In this document: piece after piece, positions 1 through 6,616 of the stretch
Position numbering within the stretch: position 1 is the stretch's first letter
Layout of the letters: every line of letters begins with the position of its first letter
From: M55B167 sp046482825
GTDB lineage: Bacteria > Verrucomicrobiota > Kiritimatiellia > RFP12 > UBA1067
Direction: 5' to 3'
Length of the DNA: 11,485 bases
NCBI GenBank assembly: GCA_046482825.1
Contig: JAWOEI010000013.1
Location: 1 to 11,485, forward strand
The notes under the pieces: model-generated
Database searches by the model: none
Seen by the model: only the letters and a program-made list of their open reading frames with translations
Told to the model about the DNA's origin: nothing
Translations under genes and position numbers: made by a program

Positions 1-41
1 TCGGAAGATGTATGATGCAAATTGCCGTAAATTTGACGATT

Positions 42-71
42 TGCACCAATTCGCATCTGCGAATCGGTGCA
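42..71. repeat. Imperfect palindrome, 14-nt arms
   Basis: The left arm 42-55 and right arm 58-71 are reverse complements at 13 of 14 positions and are separated by only two bases (TC). The left arm is reused at 178-191 without its partner arm. This palindrome is part of the repeat block at the window start. Confidence 0.8.
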
Positions 72-72
72 C

Positions 73-93
73 GGCGGGGTCACGGACCCCGCC
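73..93. repeat. GC-rich hairpin of a dispersed palindromic family
   Basis: A perfect 9-bp stem (GGCGGGGTC at 73-81, GACCCCGCC at 85-93) encloses the loop ACG. It is preceded by GGTGC and followed by CTACA, as are the hairpins at 3119-3137 and 10040-10058. The stem bases differ between copies while pairing is largely kept, which suggests one family of palindromic intergenic elements. Confidence 0.75.
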
Positions 94-121
94 CTACAGT
101 AACAATGCATTCGAACTGTAG

Positions 122-140
122 CCGAGGTCCTTGACCTCGG
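122..140. repeat. Perfect 8-bp hairpin
   Basis: CCGAGGTC (122-129) and GACCTCGG (133-140) are exact reverse complements around a 3-nt loop. The right arm overlaps the start of the second 55-bp repeat copy at 137. The window start (TCGG) therefore probably represents the end of the same hairpin in an upstream copy. No T-tract follows, so it is not an intrinsic terminator. Confidence 0.7.
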
Positions 141-227
141 AAGATGTATGATGCAAATTGCCGTAAATTTGACGATTTGCACCAATTCGCAGATACACGC
201 GCCGCCCGAGAGTTGCAAAATCCTGTC

Positions 228-254
228 TTGACTCTCCGGCAAACAAAATATAAT
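228..254 (+). promoter_or_regulatory. Sigma70-type promoter for trpB2
   Basis: A -35-like TTGACT (228-233) and a perfect consensus -10 TATAAT (249-254) are separated by 15 bp, slightly shorter than the usual 16-18. Predicted transcription starts near 261. This gives a leader of about 110 nt before the trpB2 start codon. Confidence 0.6.
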
Positions 255-261
255 CTGGTGT

Positions 262-372
262 TACTCTTTATAGAAGCTGTCAGCCGCCGAGCACAATCGG
301 AAGACCGGCTCAGAAAACCATGCTGCCGCTTTTCGGTAAGAGCCGGTGATAACCCCACATGAATGAGGATCA
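262..372 (+). promoter_or_regulatory. Structured 5' leader of trpB2
   Basis: The leader can form a small hairpin (CCGA 287-290 with TCGG 297-300). It can also form an 8-bp stem, ACCGGCTC (304-311) with GAGCCGGT (340-347), which encloses an inner hairpin (CCG 326-328, CGG 334-336). The GAGG Shine-Dalgarno (365-368) lies 17 nt downstream of the stem. I see no T-box core, no leader peptide with tandem Trp codons and no riboswitch consensus that I recognise. A regulatory role is an inference from length and pairing. Confidence 0.4.
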
Positions 373-1743
373 ATGATGTTGAGTGAACAGATAAAAGTTA
401 CTTTGAACGAAGATGAACTGCCGAAGCAATGGTACAATCTGGCTGCCGATTTCAAAAACCCCATGCTGCCGCCGGTGGATATAGGAGGCAATCCCATAGG
501 CCCGGATGCCCTTGCCCCCGTTTTCCCGATGAATCTGATTGAACAGGAGGTCAGCACCGACCGCTGGATTGATATTCCGGAAGAAATTCGCGGATACCTC
601 AAAATCTGGCGCCCGACCCCCCTCTACCGTGCCCGGCGTCTGGAAAAAGCACTCGGCACACCGGCAAAGATCTACTACAAAAATGAAGGTGTCTCACCGG
701 CCGGAAGCCACAAACCCAACACCGCTGTCGCCCAGGCCTGGTATAATAAACAGTTCGGCATCAAAAAACTGACCACCGAAACAGGTGCCGGTCAGTGGGG
801 TTCCGCTCTTTCTTTCGCAACAGCGCTTGTCGGCCTCGAATGCAAGGTTTACATGGTCCGCATCAGTTTCGACCAGAAACCTTTCCGCAAACTCATGATG
901 CAAACATGGGGCGGCAGATGTGTGGCCAGCCCGAGTACAGAAACTGAAGTGGGACGCAAAATCCTGGCGGAAGATCCCGACACCCCCGGCAGCCTGGGAA
1001 TAGCCATCAGTGAAGCCATAGAAGAGTGTGTGCAGAGAGAAGACACCCGTTACGCCCTCGGTTCCGTTCTGAATCACGTGATGTTACATCAGACCGTTAT
1101 CGGACAGGAAGCACAGGCACAGATGAAAAAAGTCGGCGATTATCCGGATATAGTTATCGGCTGTGCCGGCGGCGGCTCCAATTTCGCGGGGTTGGCCTTC
1201 CCCTTTATCAACGACCGCATGAACGGCAAAAACATCCGCATAATCGGAACCGAACCTGAGGCATGCCCGACTCTGACACGCGCCAAGTTCCGCTATGACT
1301 CCGGCGATGTGGCCATGATGACTCCGCTGCTGCCTATGTATAGTCTGGGCCACACTTTTGTACCGCCACCGTTGCACGCCGGTGGCCTGCGCTACCACGG
1401 AATGGCGCCTATGGTAAGTCATGCTCTCAAAGAGGGGCACATGGAAGCAGCCTCCATCGGCCAGATAGAATGTTACGAAGCCGCTGTTCTTTTCGCACGC
1501 ACAGAAGGTTTCATACCGGCTCCGGAAACTTCACATGCCATTGCCGAAGCCATACGTGAAGCCAGAAAAGCAACTGAAGAAGGCAAGGAGAAAACAATTC
1601 TCTTCAACTGGTCCGGACACGGTCTTATGGATCTGAAAGGTTATCAGGCCTATTTCAAAGGTCAGCTCAATGACTATCCTCTACCGGATGAACTTCTAGA
1701 AAGATCGGAAGCCTGCATGGACGGTCTGCCCATGCCGAAGTGA
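373..1743 (+). CDS. trpB: Tryptophan synthase beta chain, TrpB2 type
   Basis: PLP enzyme that condenses indole with L-serine to give L-tryptophan in the cytosol. The 456-residue length and N-terminal extension fit the TrpB2 subgroup, which is longer than the roughly 400-residue TrpB1. Visible motifs are the Schiff-base lysine in GSHKPN (K114), the ETGAGQWGS substrate loop (136-144, with the TrpB2-typical Gln-Trp) and the glycine-rich phosphate loop CAGGGSN (264-270). Two ATGs are possible: 373, and 376, which lies 7 nt from GAGG (365-368) and may be the true start. No trpA or other trp gene is adjacent. TrpB2 proteins are commonly encoded apart from trpA and may act alone, salvaging indole or using another nucleophile. 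The family call is secure; the physiological role is inferred. Confidence 0.95.
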   Translation: MMLSEQIKVTLNEDELPKQWYNLAADFKNPMLPPVDIGGNPIGPDALAPVFPMNLIEQEVSTDRWIDIPEEIRGYLKIWRPTPLYRARRLEKALGTPAKIYYKNEGVSPAGSHKPNTAVAQAWYNKQFGIKKLTTETGAGQWGSALSFATALVGLECKVYMVRISFDQKPFRKLMMQTWGGRCVASPSTETEVGRKILAEDPDTPGSLGIAISEAIEECVQREDTRYALGSVLNHVMLHQTVIGQEAQAQMKKVGDYPDIVIGCAGGGSNFAGLAFPFINDRMNGKNIRIIGTEPEACPTLTRAKFRYDSGDVAMMTPLLPMYSLGHTFVPPPLHAGGLRYHGMAPMVSHALKEGHMEAASIGQIECYEAAVLFARTEGFIPAPETSHAIAEAIREARKATEEGKEKTILFNWSGHGLMDLKGYQAYFKGQLNDYPLPDELLERSEACMDGLPMPK

Positions 1744-1836
1744 TGCAAGGAAACAAGGTTTTCAGGCTGTAAACTATTCTGCGCGACGAAGAAGAGCCTG
1801 AAAGGAATATGTTTCCGCGGCTATGCGAGAAATAAC
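1744..1836 (+). other. Spacer with inverted repeat
   Basis: The 93-bp gap between trpB2 and the lipoprotein gene contains exact 9-nt inverted arms TTTCAGGCT (1760-1768) and AGCCTGAAA (1795-1803) around a 26-nt loop. No T-run follows, so it is not a convincing terminator. It could be an intercistronic mRNA hairpin if the two genes are co-transcribed. Confidence 0.4.
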
Positions 1837-2841
1837 ATGAAATTTTTCCGTCAAAAAAAACCGTGGATAACTGTTTCAATATTGTTCGTATTCGGATGTG
1901 CAACAACCAAGCCTATTCCTGACCGTAACCTGATAGAAGATCCGGAATTCACCAACTGGTTCAGCATACGCGGTCTTGGAGACGATGCTGATCCGGACGC
2001 AACTCAGGGTGTTTTTCCCAGTTCAGGCGAAAACATAGGCAAACCTATCTGGCGCATTGCGCAGTGGGGATCAAAATACAGCTTCAATAATACGGCAGTA
2101 ACCGAGAAAAAAGAGATATCCGGACATGAATTCCTGATTGAAAACCCGTCCAAACGTTTCAAGGTAAACAGCGAAAAGGGGTTCGTGGAAATGGGGCTTT
2201 TTGCTTCGGCCTGCTATGACAGACCTCGCAGACAGGATGAAAACTGGCCGCATCTGCTGATATCCTGTCCCTTCACCGATACGGAAATACCTTCAGGACA
2301 CTGCCGGCTTCTTTTTATGAAAAAGCTTTCTCTCAACCTCAACTGCAAATTGCTGAATTTTGAAGACAGACACCCCGGCGCCGACCCGTCAATACATGCA
2401 GCATGTTTTTCAGTGAACATCATTGTACAGAATCTGACCAGAGGTGATGACGGTTGCGGCGACACACTCAGGATCAGTGTCCCCGTTTTTGACAACCGCC
2501 ATGAAATAATCCGGGAACACTTCAGCAGGGATCAACGCAGACAGGACACCACCGACAGGTTCATATTCACTATGGACCATGAAACTCTCAGACCAGTGGA
2601 AAACACCTTCTTTAAAAACGGGAAAATTGCTGCGGGAGAGAACACAGATACCGTAGCTACAGATGTAAACCTGCTTCCCTGGATACACTATGCCTTTCAG
2701 CTGGCCCGTAAAAACGGCACTCTGCAGAACAGCTCGTTCCGCGACCTTCATGTGAGCGGCATAACCCTCGGATGGGAAATGACAGGCATTTACGACGCAA
2801 CCATGCGTGCAGGCGACCTTGCGCTGATAGCAGAGTACTGA
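1837..2841 (+). CDS. Putative lipoprotein of unknown function
   Basis: The 334-residue product starts with a basic n-region (MKFFRQKK), a hydrophobic stretch (about residues 10-20) and a lipobox-like VFGC with the acceptor cysteine at residue 21. This suggests export and lipidation, although Phe at -2 is not ideal for a lipobox. The mature part has no family I can name. It is rich in aromatic and polar residues, has several cysteines, and ends in an aromatic-rich strand-like segment (around WEMTGIYDATMRAGDLALIAEY), as in beta-sandwich surface proteins. That resemblance is only an impression. A weak GAGA (1827-1830) precedes the ATG by 6 nt. It lies 93 bp after trpB2 on the same strand, but nothing ties the two functions together. 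Confidence 0.75.
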   Translation: MKFFRQKKPWITVSILFVFGCATTKPIPDRNLIEDPEFTNWFSIRGLGDDADPDATQGVFPSSGENIGKPIWRIAQWGSKYSFNNTAVTEKKEISGHEFLIENPSKRFKVNSEKGFVEMGLFASACYDRPRRQDENWPHLLISCPFTDTEIPSGHCRLLFMKKLSLNLNCKLLNFEDRHPGADPSIHAACFSVNIIVQNLTRGDDGCGDTLRISVPVFDNRHEIIREHFSRDQRRQDTTDRFIFTMDHETLRPVENTFFKNGKIAAGENTDTVATDVNLLPWIHYAFQLARKNGTLQNSSFRDLHVSGITLGWEMTGIYDATMRAGDLALIAEY

Positions 2842-3000
2842 TTGTTACTATTAACACGGTGACACCCGGCGTCGTACTGCTGTCGCGGAACTATGCCAAG
2901 GCACAGCGCTAACACAGAGGAAACTGTAGAGTGGGCTTTCAGAGCCAAAAAAGGCGTGGTCAGCAGAACAGCCGGGATGACCGATATCCAGCACAGCAAT

Positions 3001-3064
3001 GTAGTAGCCGCTTTATAAGCGGCACAGCCAAGCGTAAAGATGTCGTTTATAAAACGACTACTAC
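3001..3064. repeat. Double-hairpin inverted-repeat element
   Basis: Outer arms GTAGTAG (3001-3007) and CTACTAC (3058-3064) are exact reverse complements. Inside lie two perfect 7-bp hairpins. The first pairs GCCGCTT (3007-3013) with AAGCGGC (3017-3023). The second pairs GTCGTTT (3042-3048) with AAACGAC (3052-3058). The two hairpins correspond as inverted copies, with transition differences that preserve pairing inside each. The whole can fold as a cruciform or a branched RNA. It is probably a dispersed palindromic repeat. Confidence 0.75.
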
Positions 3065-3110
3065 ACGGGAACATGTCGCTTGTCCACCTTTTTTCATCCG
3101 GGAAGAATTA

Positions 3111-3193
3111 GTTGGTGCGCCGGGTCGGGGACCCGGCCTACAACTGCGCAGCCGTCCGATCCGAAAAATTAGTGACCGGCTTTAATTTGATTC
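3111..3193. repeat. 83-bp dispersed repeat, copy 1
   Basis: It matches 10032-10114 along all 83 positions with 8 mismatches and no gaps, in the same orientation. It contains a perfect hairpin, GCCGGGTC (3119-3126) with GACCCGGC (3130-3137), flanked by GGTGC and CCTACA like the element at 66-99. Both full copies lie upstream of a plus-strand gene, the EboE-like gene here. No terminal inverted repeats or transposase are associated. Confidence 0.85.
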
Positions 3194-3275
3194 GTGCTGA
3201 TTCGCGTTATTCGTAGTGAAAAAAATTAGTTGCAGCTTCGCTGCTCTAAGTTATTCAAGAACTTTGTGGTTAAAA

Positions 3276-4397
3276 ATGATAATACCTTACTGTCTGAACA
3301 TACATCCGGGTGAAACCCTTGAAGATATCCGCAACGCCATCACCGCTTATGCGCTGAAGGTCAAAGAGCATATAGCCCCGGATCAACCCTATCCGCTTGG
3401 ACTGCGTTTAGGGGCGGGTGCCGTTGATAAAATTACCGAGGCCGACAATACGATGCTCTTCAAGCAACTACTGGAAAAAAACAATCTCTATGCCACCGGA
3501 ATCAACGGTTTTCCTTACGGAACATTCCACAACACCGCTGTCAAAAGTGCAGTTTATCAACCGGACTGGACATCCAGTGAACGCCTCAACTATACAATAA
3601 AGCTGGCATCCATTCTATCGGACCTGCTGCCCGAAGGCATGACAGGCAATGTTTCAACCGTCCCGCTGGGTTACAAACTCGACAAAACTGCAGCCGAAGC
3701 CCATGACTGCGAACAGCTATACGTTAAGAATACAGCAAAAGCGGCCGAATACCTGCGGATTCTGCATAGGGAAACAGGGAAAAAAATCACTCTGGCCATT
3801 GAACCCGAGCCTGACTGCGTGATAGGAAACTCCACAGAGCTGCTCAACTGGTTCGAGCGCCTCTATGATACCGGTGATGCCGCCCGCGAATACATCGGTG
3901 TATGCCTGGATACATGTCATTTTGCCGTGGAATATGAAGATCCTCTAGAGGTAATACATAAACTGGAAACAGCCGACATAAACATTGCGCGCATTCAGCT
4001 CAGTTCTGCAATCTCAACAACAATTTCCGGCAATTCCATAAACGCACTGCGTGCCTTCATTGATACCGTATATCTGCATCAGACAAAAATTCAGACAGCT
4101 GAAAACAAAATTGTCTCTTTCCCCGACTTGACGGAAGAGGTGCTGAAAATTGCACTTCAGTATAAAGACGCCACGCTACGTACACATTTTCACGTCCCGC
4201 TTTTTTTTGAAGGAACACAGCTTCTGCAATCCACTCATGATTATCTAAGCCCTGAATTTTTCGCTCATGCGGTAAACCAGAAATATCCACTCGAAATCGA
4301 AACCTACACTTTCGATGTTCTTCCCCCCGAAATCAAACCGGCGAACATTATAGACTCCCTTGTGACTGAGCATAATTGGGTGGCGGAACATCTGTGA
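3276..4397 (+). CDS. eboE: EboE-like TIM-barrel protein
   Basis: The 373-residue protein matches my recollection of EboE ('metabolite traffic protein'), a sugar-phosphate-isomerase-like TIM barrel from ebo clusters. Those clusters are implicated in moving precursors of secondary metabolites such as scytonemin to the periplasm. Diagnostic segments run in order: YCLNIHPGET near the N terminus, INGFPYGTFHN, the EPEPDC metal-site-like strand, CLDTCHFAVEYEDP, IQLSSA, HFHVPLFFEG and LEIETYTFDVLPP. The start is placed at ATG 3276. An in-frame GTG at 3216 would add 20 residues encoded by repeat-like spacer DNA, ahead of the conserved beginning. No clear Shine-Dalgarno is seen. None of the other usual ebo genes (eboA-D, eboF) is in the window, so this is a solitary copy. 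Its substrate is unknown; a generic sugar isomerase or epimerase is the alternative. Confidence 0.8.
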   Translation: MIIPYCLNIHPGETLEDIRNAITAYALKVKEHIAPDQPYPLGLRLGAGAVDKITEADNTMLFKQLLEKNNLYATGINGFPYGTFHNTAVKSAVYQPDWTSSERLNYTIKLASILSDLLPEGMTGNVSTVPLGYKLDKTAAEAHDCEQLYVKNTAKAAEYLRILHRETGKKITLAIEPEPDCVIGNSTELLNWFERLYDTGDAAREYIGVCLDTCHFAVEYEDPLEVIHKLETADINIARIQLSSAISTTISGNSINALRAFIDTVYLHQTKIQTAENKIVSFPDLTEEVLKIALQYKDATLRTHFHVPLFFEGTQLLQSTHDYLSPEFFAHAVNQKYPLEIETYTFDVLPPEIKPANIIDSLVTEHNWVAEHL

Positions 4398-4598
4398 AAT
4401 CCGGTAGCAGGCAGAACTGAACTTTCACGGCTGGCCCCTCTGTCTTTTCACCGCAGTCCACAAAAAAACGCGCCTTCCTGAAAGAAGACGCGCCCTGTAT
4501 TACACACTCCGGATGCCGCAGTGCGTAATTCTGAATACGTGAATTAACCAGCCGCGAATTGTTTTCAGAACAATCGCGGCCGGATCCCGGGAAAACGC
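4398..4598. other. Convergent spacer, eboE / fucI
   Basis: This spacer holds the fucI terminator (4462-4492) and a second hairpin: GCCGCGAATTGTT (4551-4563) pairs with AACAATCGCGGC (4569-4580), with one bulged base. The second hairpin has no good T-tract on either strand. It may stabilise the fucI mRNA 3' end or add to termination. No separate plus-strand terminator for eboE was recognised. Confidence 0.5.
4462..4492 (-). terminator. Rho-independent terminator of fucI
   Basis: Read on the minus strand, CGCGTCTTC pairs with GAAGGCGCG (one G-T wobble) around a 6-nt loop, and seven T residues follow directly (A-run at 4462-4468 on the plus strand). It lies about 105 nt beyond the fucI stop codon and is directional for the minus strand. 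Confidence 0.85.
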
Positions 4599-6386
4599 TT
4601 ATGCATAAAGCGGCCCGTAGGCTGCGCAGGCCCGATAATCAGCGCTCTCAAGATTGTCAGTTCCGAAAAGCCCCCATGAATGCGGGCGGAAAACATCCTC
4701 ATCCGGAACATTGCTCATTGCCACCGGAATACGAAGCATAGACGCAAGTGTTGTCATGTCAGCCCCTATGTGTCCGTAACTGATAGCACCGTGGTTGGCA
4801 CTCCAGTTTGCCATTACGCTGTAAACATCACGGAAGGCGCCCCTGCCGGTAATGCGCGGGACGAACCAGGTGCAGGGCCAGGTGCTGTTGGTGCGATCCA
4901 TCAGCGTTTTGTGAACATCCGCTGGTAGTCTGGTTGACCAGCCCTCGGCAATCTGAAGCACAGGCCCGAGTCCCTTCACTCTGCTGATACGGGTCATAGT
5001 CAGCGGCATTCCTCCTTCAGAGAGAAGGCTTGATGAATAACCGCCGCCACGGAAATATTCAACCTCTGCCGGACACCAAACCGTTGAAGCCAGACAGGCC
5101 TCAGCCTCTTTCTTCCTGATATCCCAATAGGGTTTCATGGCCGGTTTGCCTTTTAAGCGCTGTTTGCCGCATGCATCAAGGGTGGCGGCACCGGAGTTCA
5201 ACAGATGGATGAAACCTCCGGCATTCCTGCCGGTCATCTTTTTACCTGTCACACGTTTTACGGCTTCAGGACTCCAGTAAGTGCGCACATCCGCGAAAAT
5301 CTGCGCGCGGCTGGTCAGCAGATACATGAGAAGCATGCAGACCCCGTTAAGTGAATCATTCTCCGTGGCCACAAGATAAGGTGCCCGGATACCGTTCCAG
5401 TCAAAAGAGCTATTGAGCATCGCTTCAGCAAAATCCCCGTTGGGCCTATAGTCTGTCCATTGCCGCTGCCCCTGAAAACCGGCGGCAATAGCAAAACGTC
5501 CAAGTGCTTCTTCGGGAAATCCCATTTCAGCCAGTTTGGGATTACCAACCATCATATCGCGCATGATCATGGTCATCTTGACGACATATTCCCAGTCGGC
5601 ATCCTTCTGTGCGCGGTTACGCCTGACAGAGCGTTTGTTTGTATCTTTGGCCTCTTTACAGAATTTTTTCGTCCATTTCAAAGCCTTCCTGAATTCATCG
5701 GGATCAAAAATGCCGAGTTCAATACGGCGATCGATTTCACACATATCCATGTTTTCGGCACGGATACCGAGAGTTGAACGGAAAAAATCACTGTCAACAA
5801 AAGAGCCGGCGATACCCATAGAAGAACTGCCTATTGAAAGGTATGACTTGCCGCGCATCATGGCGACAGCCAGGCCGCCCTTGACAAAACGCAGGATCTT
5901 CTCTTTAACATCCCCGGGAACAGATGTATCGTTATGGTCCTGCACATCTCTGCCGTAAATACCAAAAGCGGGCATCCCCTGCTGGGCATGAGCTGCGAGA
6001 ACCGCTGCCAGATATACAGCCCCCGGACGCTCCGTCCCGTTGAATCCCCAGACAGCTTTCGGAATGGAAGGTGTAAGATCCATTGTTTCAGAACCATAAC
6101 ACCAGCATGGTGTTACAGTCAGGGAAACTCCGACATTCTCGCGGTTGAATTTTTCAGCACATGCCGAAGCCTCAACACAACCACCTATACATGTATCGGC
6201 AATCACACACTCCACCGGCGTACCGTCAGGATATTTCAGACTGGCACTGATAAGCTTTGCAGCGCGCTCAGCCATACCCATAACCTGACTCTCCAGAGAC
6301 TCACGAACACCATTGCAGCGCCCGTCTATAGCCGGACGGATACCGACTTTCGGAAATTCTGATTCCGTCCACACAGTTTTACTCAT
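4599..6386 (-). CDS. fucI: L-fucose isomerase
   Basis: Mn-dependent cytosolic ketol-isomerase converting L-fucose to L-fuculose; members of the family also use D-arabinose. The 595-residue length is close to E. coli FucI (591), and similarity runs from KVGIRPAIDGR (13-23) through TPCWCYGSE, WGFNGTERPGAVYLAA, AAGFQGQRQWTD and EYFRGGGYSS to the C-terminal DYRACAAYGPLY. By alignment from memory with E. coli Glu337, Asp361 and His528, the metal ligands are Glu342 (ATENDS), Asp366 (FADVRTYW) and His532 (ANHG), all present. AAGGGA lies 7 nt upstream of the ATG (plus-strand 6394-6399). The gene is followed by a strong terminator and preceded by its own promoter-like sequence. No fuculokinase or fuculose-phosphate aldolase gene is nearby, so the rest of the pathway must be elsewhere or different. 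Confidence 0.97.
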   Translation of the reverse strand: MSKTVWTESEFPKVGIRPAIDGRCNGVRESLESQVMGMAERAAKLISASLKYPDGTPVECVIADTCIGGCVEASACAEKFNRENVGVSLTVTPCWCYGSETMDLTPSIPKAVWGFNGTERPGAVYLAAVLAAHAQQGMPAFGIYGRDVQDHNDTSVPGDVKEKILRFVKGGLAVAMMRGKSYLSIGSSSMGIAGSFVDSDFFRSTLGIRAENMDMCEIDRRIELGIFDPDEFRKALKWTKKFCKEAKDTNKRSVRRNRAQKDADWEYVVKMTMIMRDMMVGNPKLAEMGFPEEALGRFAIAAGFQGQRQWTDYRPNGDFAEAMLNSSFDWNGIRAPYLVATENDSLNGVCMLLMYLLTSRAQIFADVRTYWSPEAVKRVTGKKMTGRNAGGFIHLLNSGAATLDACGKQRLKGKPAMKPYWDIRKKEAEACLASTVWCPAEVEYFRGGGYSSSLLSEGGMPLTMTRISRVKGLGPVLQIAEGWSTRLPADVHKTLMDRTNSTWPCTWFVPRITGRGAFRDVYSVMANWSANHGAISYGHIGADMTTLASMLRIPVAMSNVPDEDVFRPHSWGLFGTDNLESADYRACAAYGPLYA

Positions 6387-6432
6387 TTTGCAATCCCTTC
6401 ATCTTAGTTAATTAAACCGAATTTATAATGTA

Positions 6433-6454
6433 TATGATATTATATAACATCATA
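6433..6454. promoter_or_regulatory. AT-rich palindrome overlapping the fucI -10
   Basis: The 22-bp segment is a palindrome with a single mismatched pair; the 10-nt halves of its 20-bp core are ATGATATTAT and ATAACATCAT. It covers the minus-strand -10 candidate (6439-6444). That position suits a repressor operator, but palindromes also arise by chance in AT-rich DNA. On the minus strand it carries ATGATG followed by TTA, similar to the ATGATGCCA half-sites upstream of the regulator gene. Confidence 0.4.
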
Positions 6455-6468
6455 CGCTGTAAAAGCAA
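6439..6468 (-). promoter_or_regulatory. Candidate fucI promoter
   Basis: On the minus strand a -35-like TTGCTT (plus 6463-6468) and a consensus -10 TATAAT (plus 6439-6444) are 18 bp apart. The predicted start near 6432 gives a leader of about 45 nt before the fucI ATG. Confidence 0.45.
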
Positions 6469-6616
6469 CTTATACAAATATGTGACTGGATTTTCTGTTT
6501 TCTTGACGGCCATCATGTCCGGCATAGCTCGGAGAGCGACGACGGAAGCCGAAGGGCGAAGGCTGTTTATGGCAGAAGTTGATTGAACAGCGACCAAGGA
6601 AGCGGAAAGGTGTCGC

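Larger units (their letters stand above)
1..191. repeat. Direct-repeat block with palindromes
   Basis: Positions 1-55 are repeated perfectly at 137-191 (55 bp, offset 136). The first copy starts at the window edge and may extend further left. The 81 bp between the copies contain hairpins, annotated separately. The second copy lacks the right half of the 42-71 palindrome, so it looks truncated. No coding content is convincing here, and no transposase or terminal repeats of an insertion sequence are present. It is best described as a tandem or nested non-coding repeat of unknown type. Confidence 0.85.
2842..3275. other. Repeat-rich intergenic region
   Basis: This 434-bp non-coding stretch separates the lipoprotein gene from the EboE-like gene. 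It contains the double-hairpin element (3001-3064), one copy of the 83-bp dispersed repeat (3111-3193) and a small hairpin GCAGC (3232-3236) with GCTGC (3240-3244). No obvious terminator follows the lipoprotein gene and no good promoter could be placed for the downstream gene. Positions 2842-3000 hold nothing I can assign. Confidence 0.7.
6387..6616. other. Spacer between araC-type gene and fucI
   Basis: The spacer holds the fucI promoter and palindrome (6433-6468). The part at 6500-6600 is GC-richer, apparently non-coding and purine-rich, and resembles a degenerate intergenic repeat. Short inverted arms AGCGAC (6591-6596) and GTCGCT (6612-6617) overlap the regulator's stop codon without a T-tract. 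Termination between the two genes is therefore unclear. Confidence 0.4.

Noticed and set aside
1..191. CRISPR array or insertion sequence
   Set aside because: There are only two repeat copies of 55 bp with one 81-bp interval, no spacer series, no cas gene, and no transposase or terminal inverted repeats.
262..372. T-box or trp attenuator in the trpB2 leader
   Set aside because: No T-box core sequence, no tandem Trp codons in a short leader frame and no terminator T-run are present.
1760..1803. Inverted repeat after trpB2 as a terminator
   Set aside because: The stem is only 9 bp with a 26-nt loop and has no T-run on either strand.
2842..3000. Possible small gene in the spacer after the lipoprotein gene
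   Set aside because: Short frames on both strands lack ribosome-binding sites and protein-like composition, and they overlap repeat elements.
3216..3275. GTG start giving a 20-residue longer EboE-like protein
   Set aside because: The extra residues are encoded by repeat-like spacer DNA with a small hairpin, and the conserved family start (YCLNIHPGET) follows directly after ATG 3276.
4551..4580. Second hairpin after fucI as the main terminator
   Set aside because: It is a strong stem but lacks a T-tract; the hairpin at 4462-4492 with seven Ts is the better terminator.
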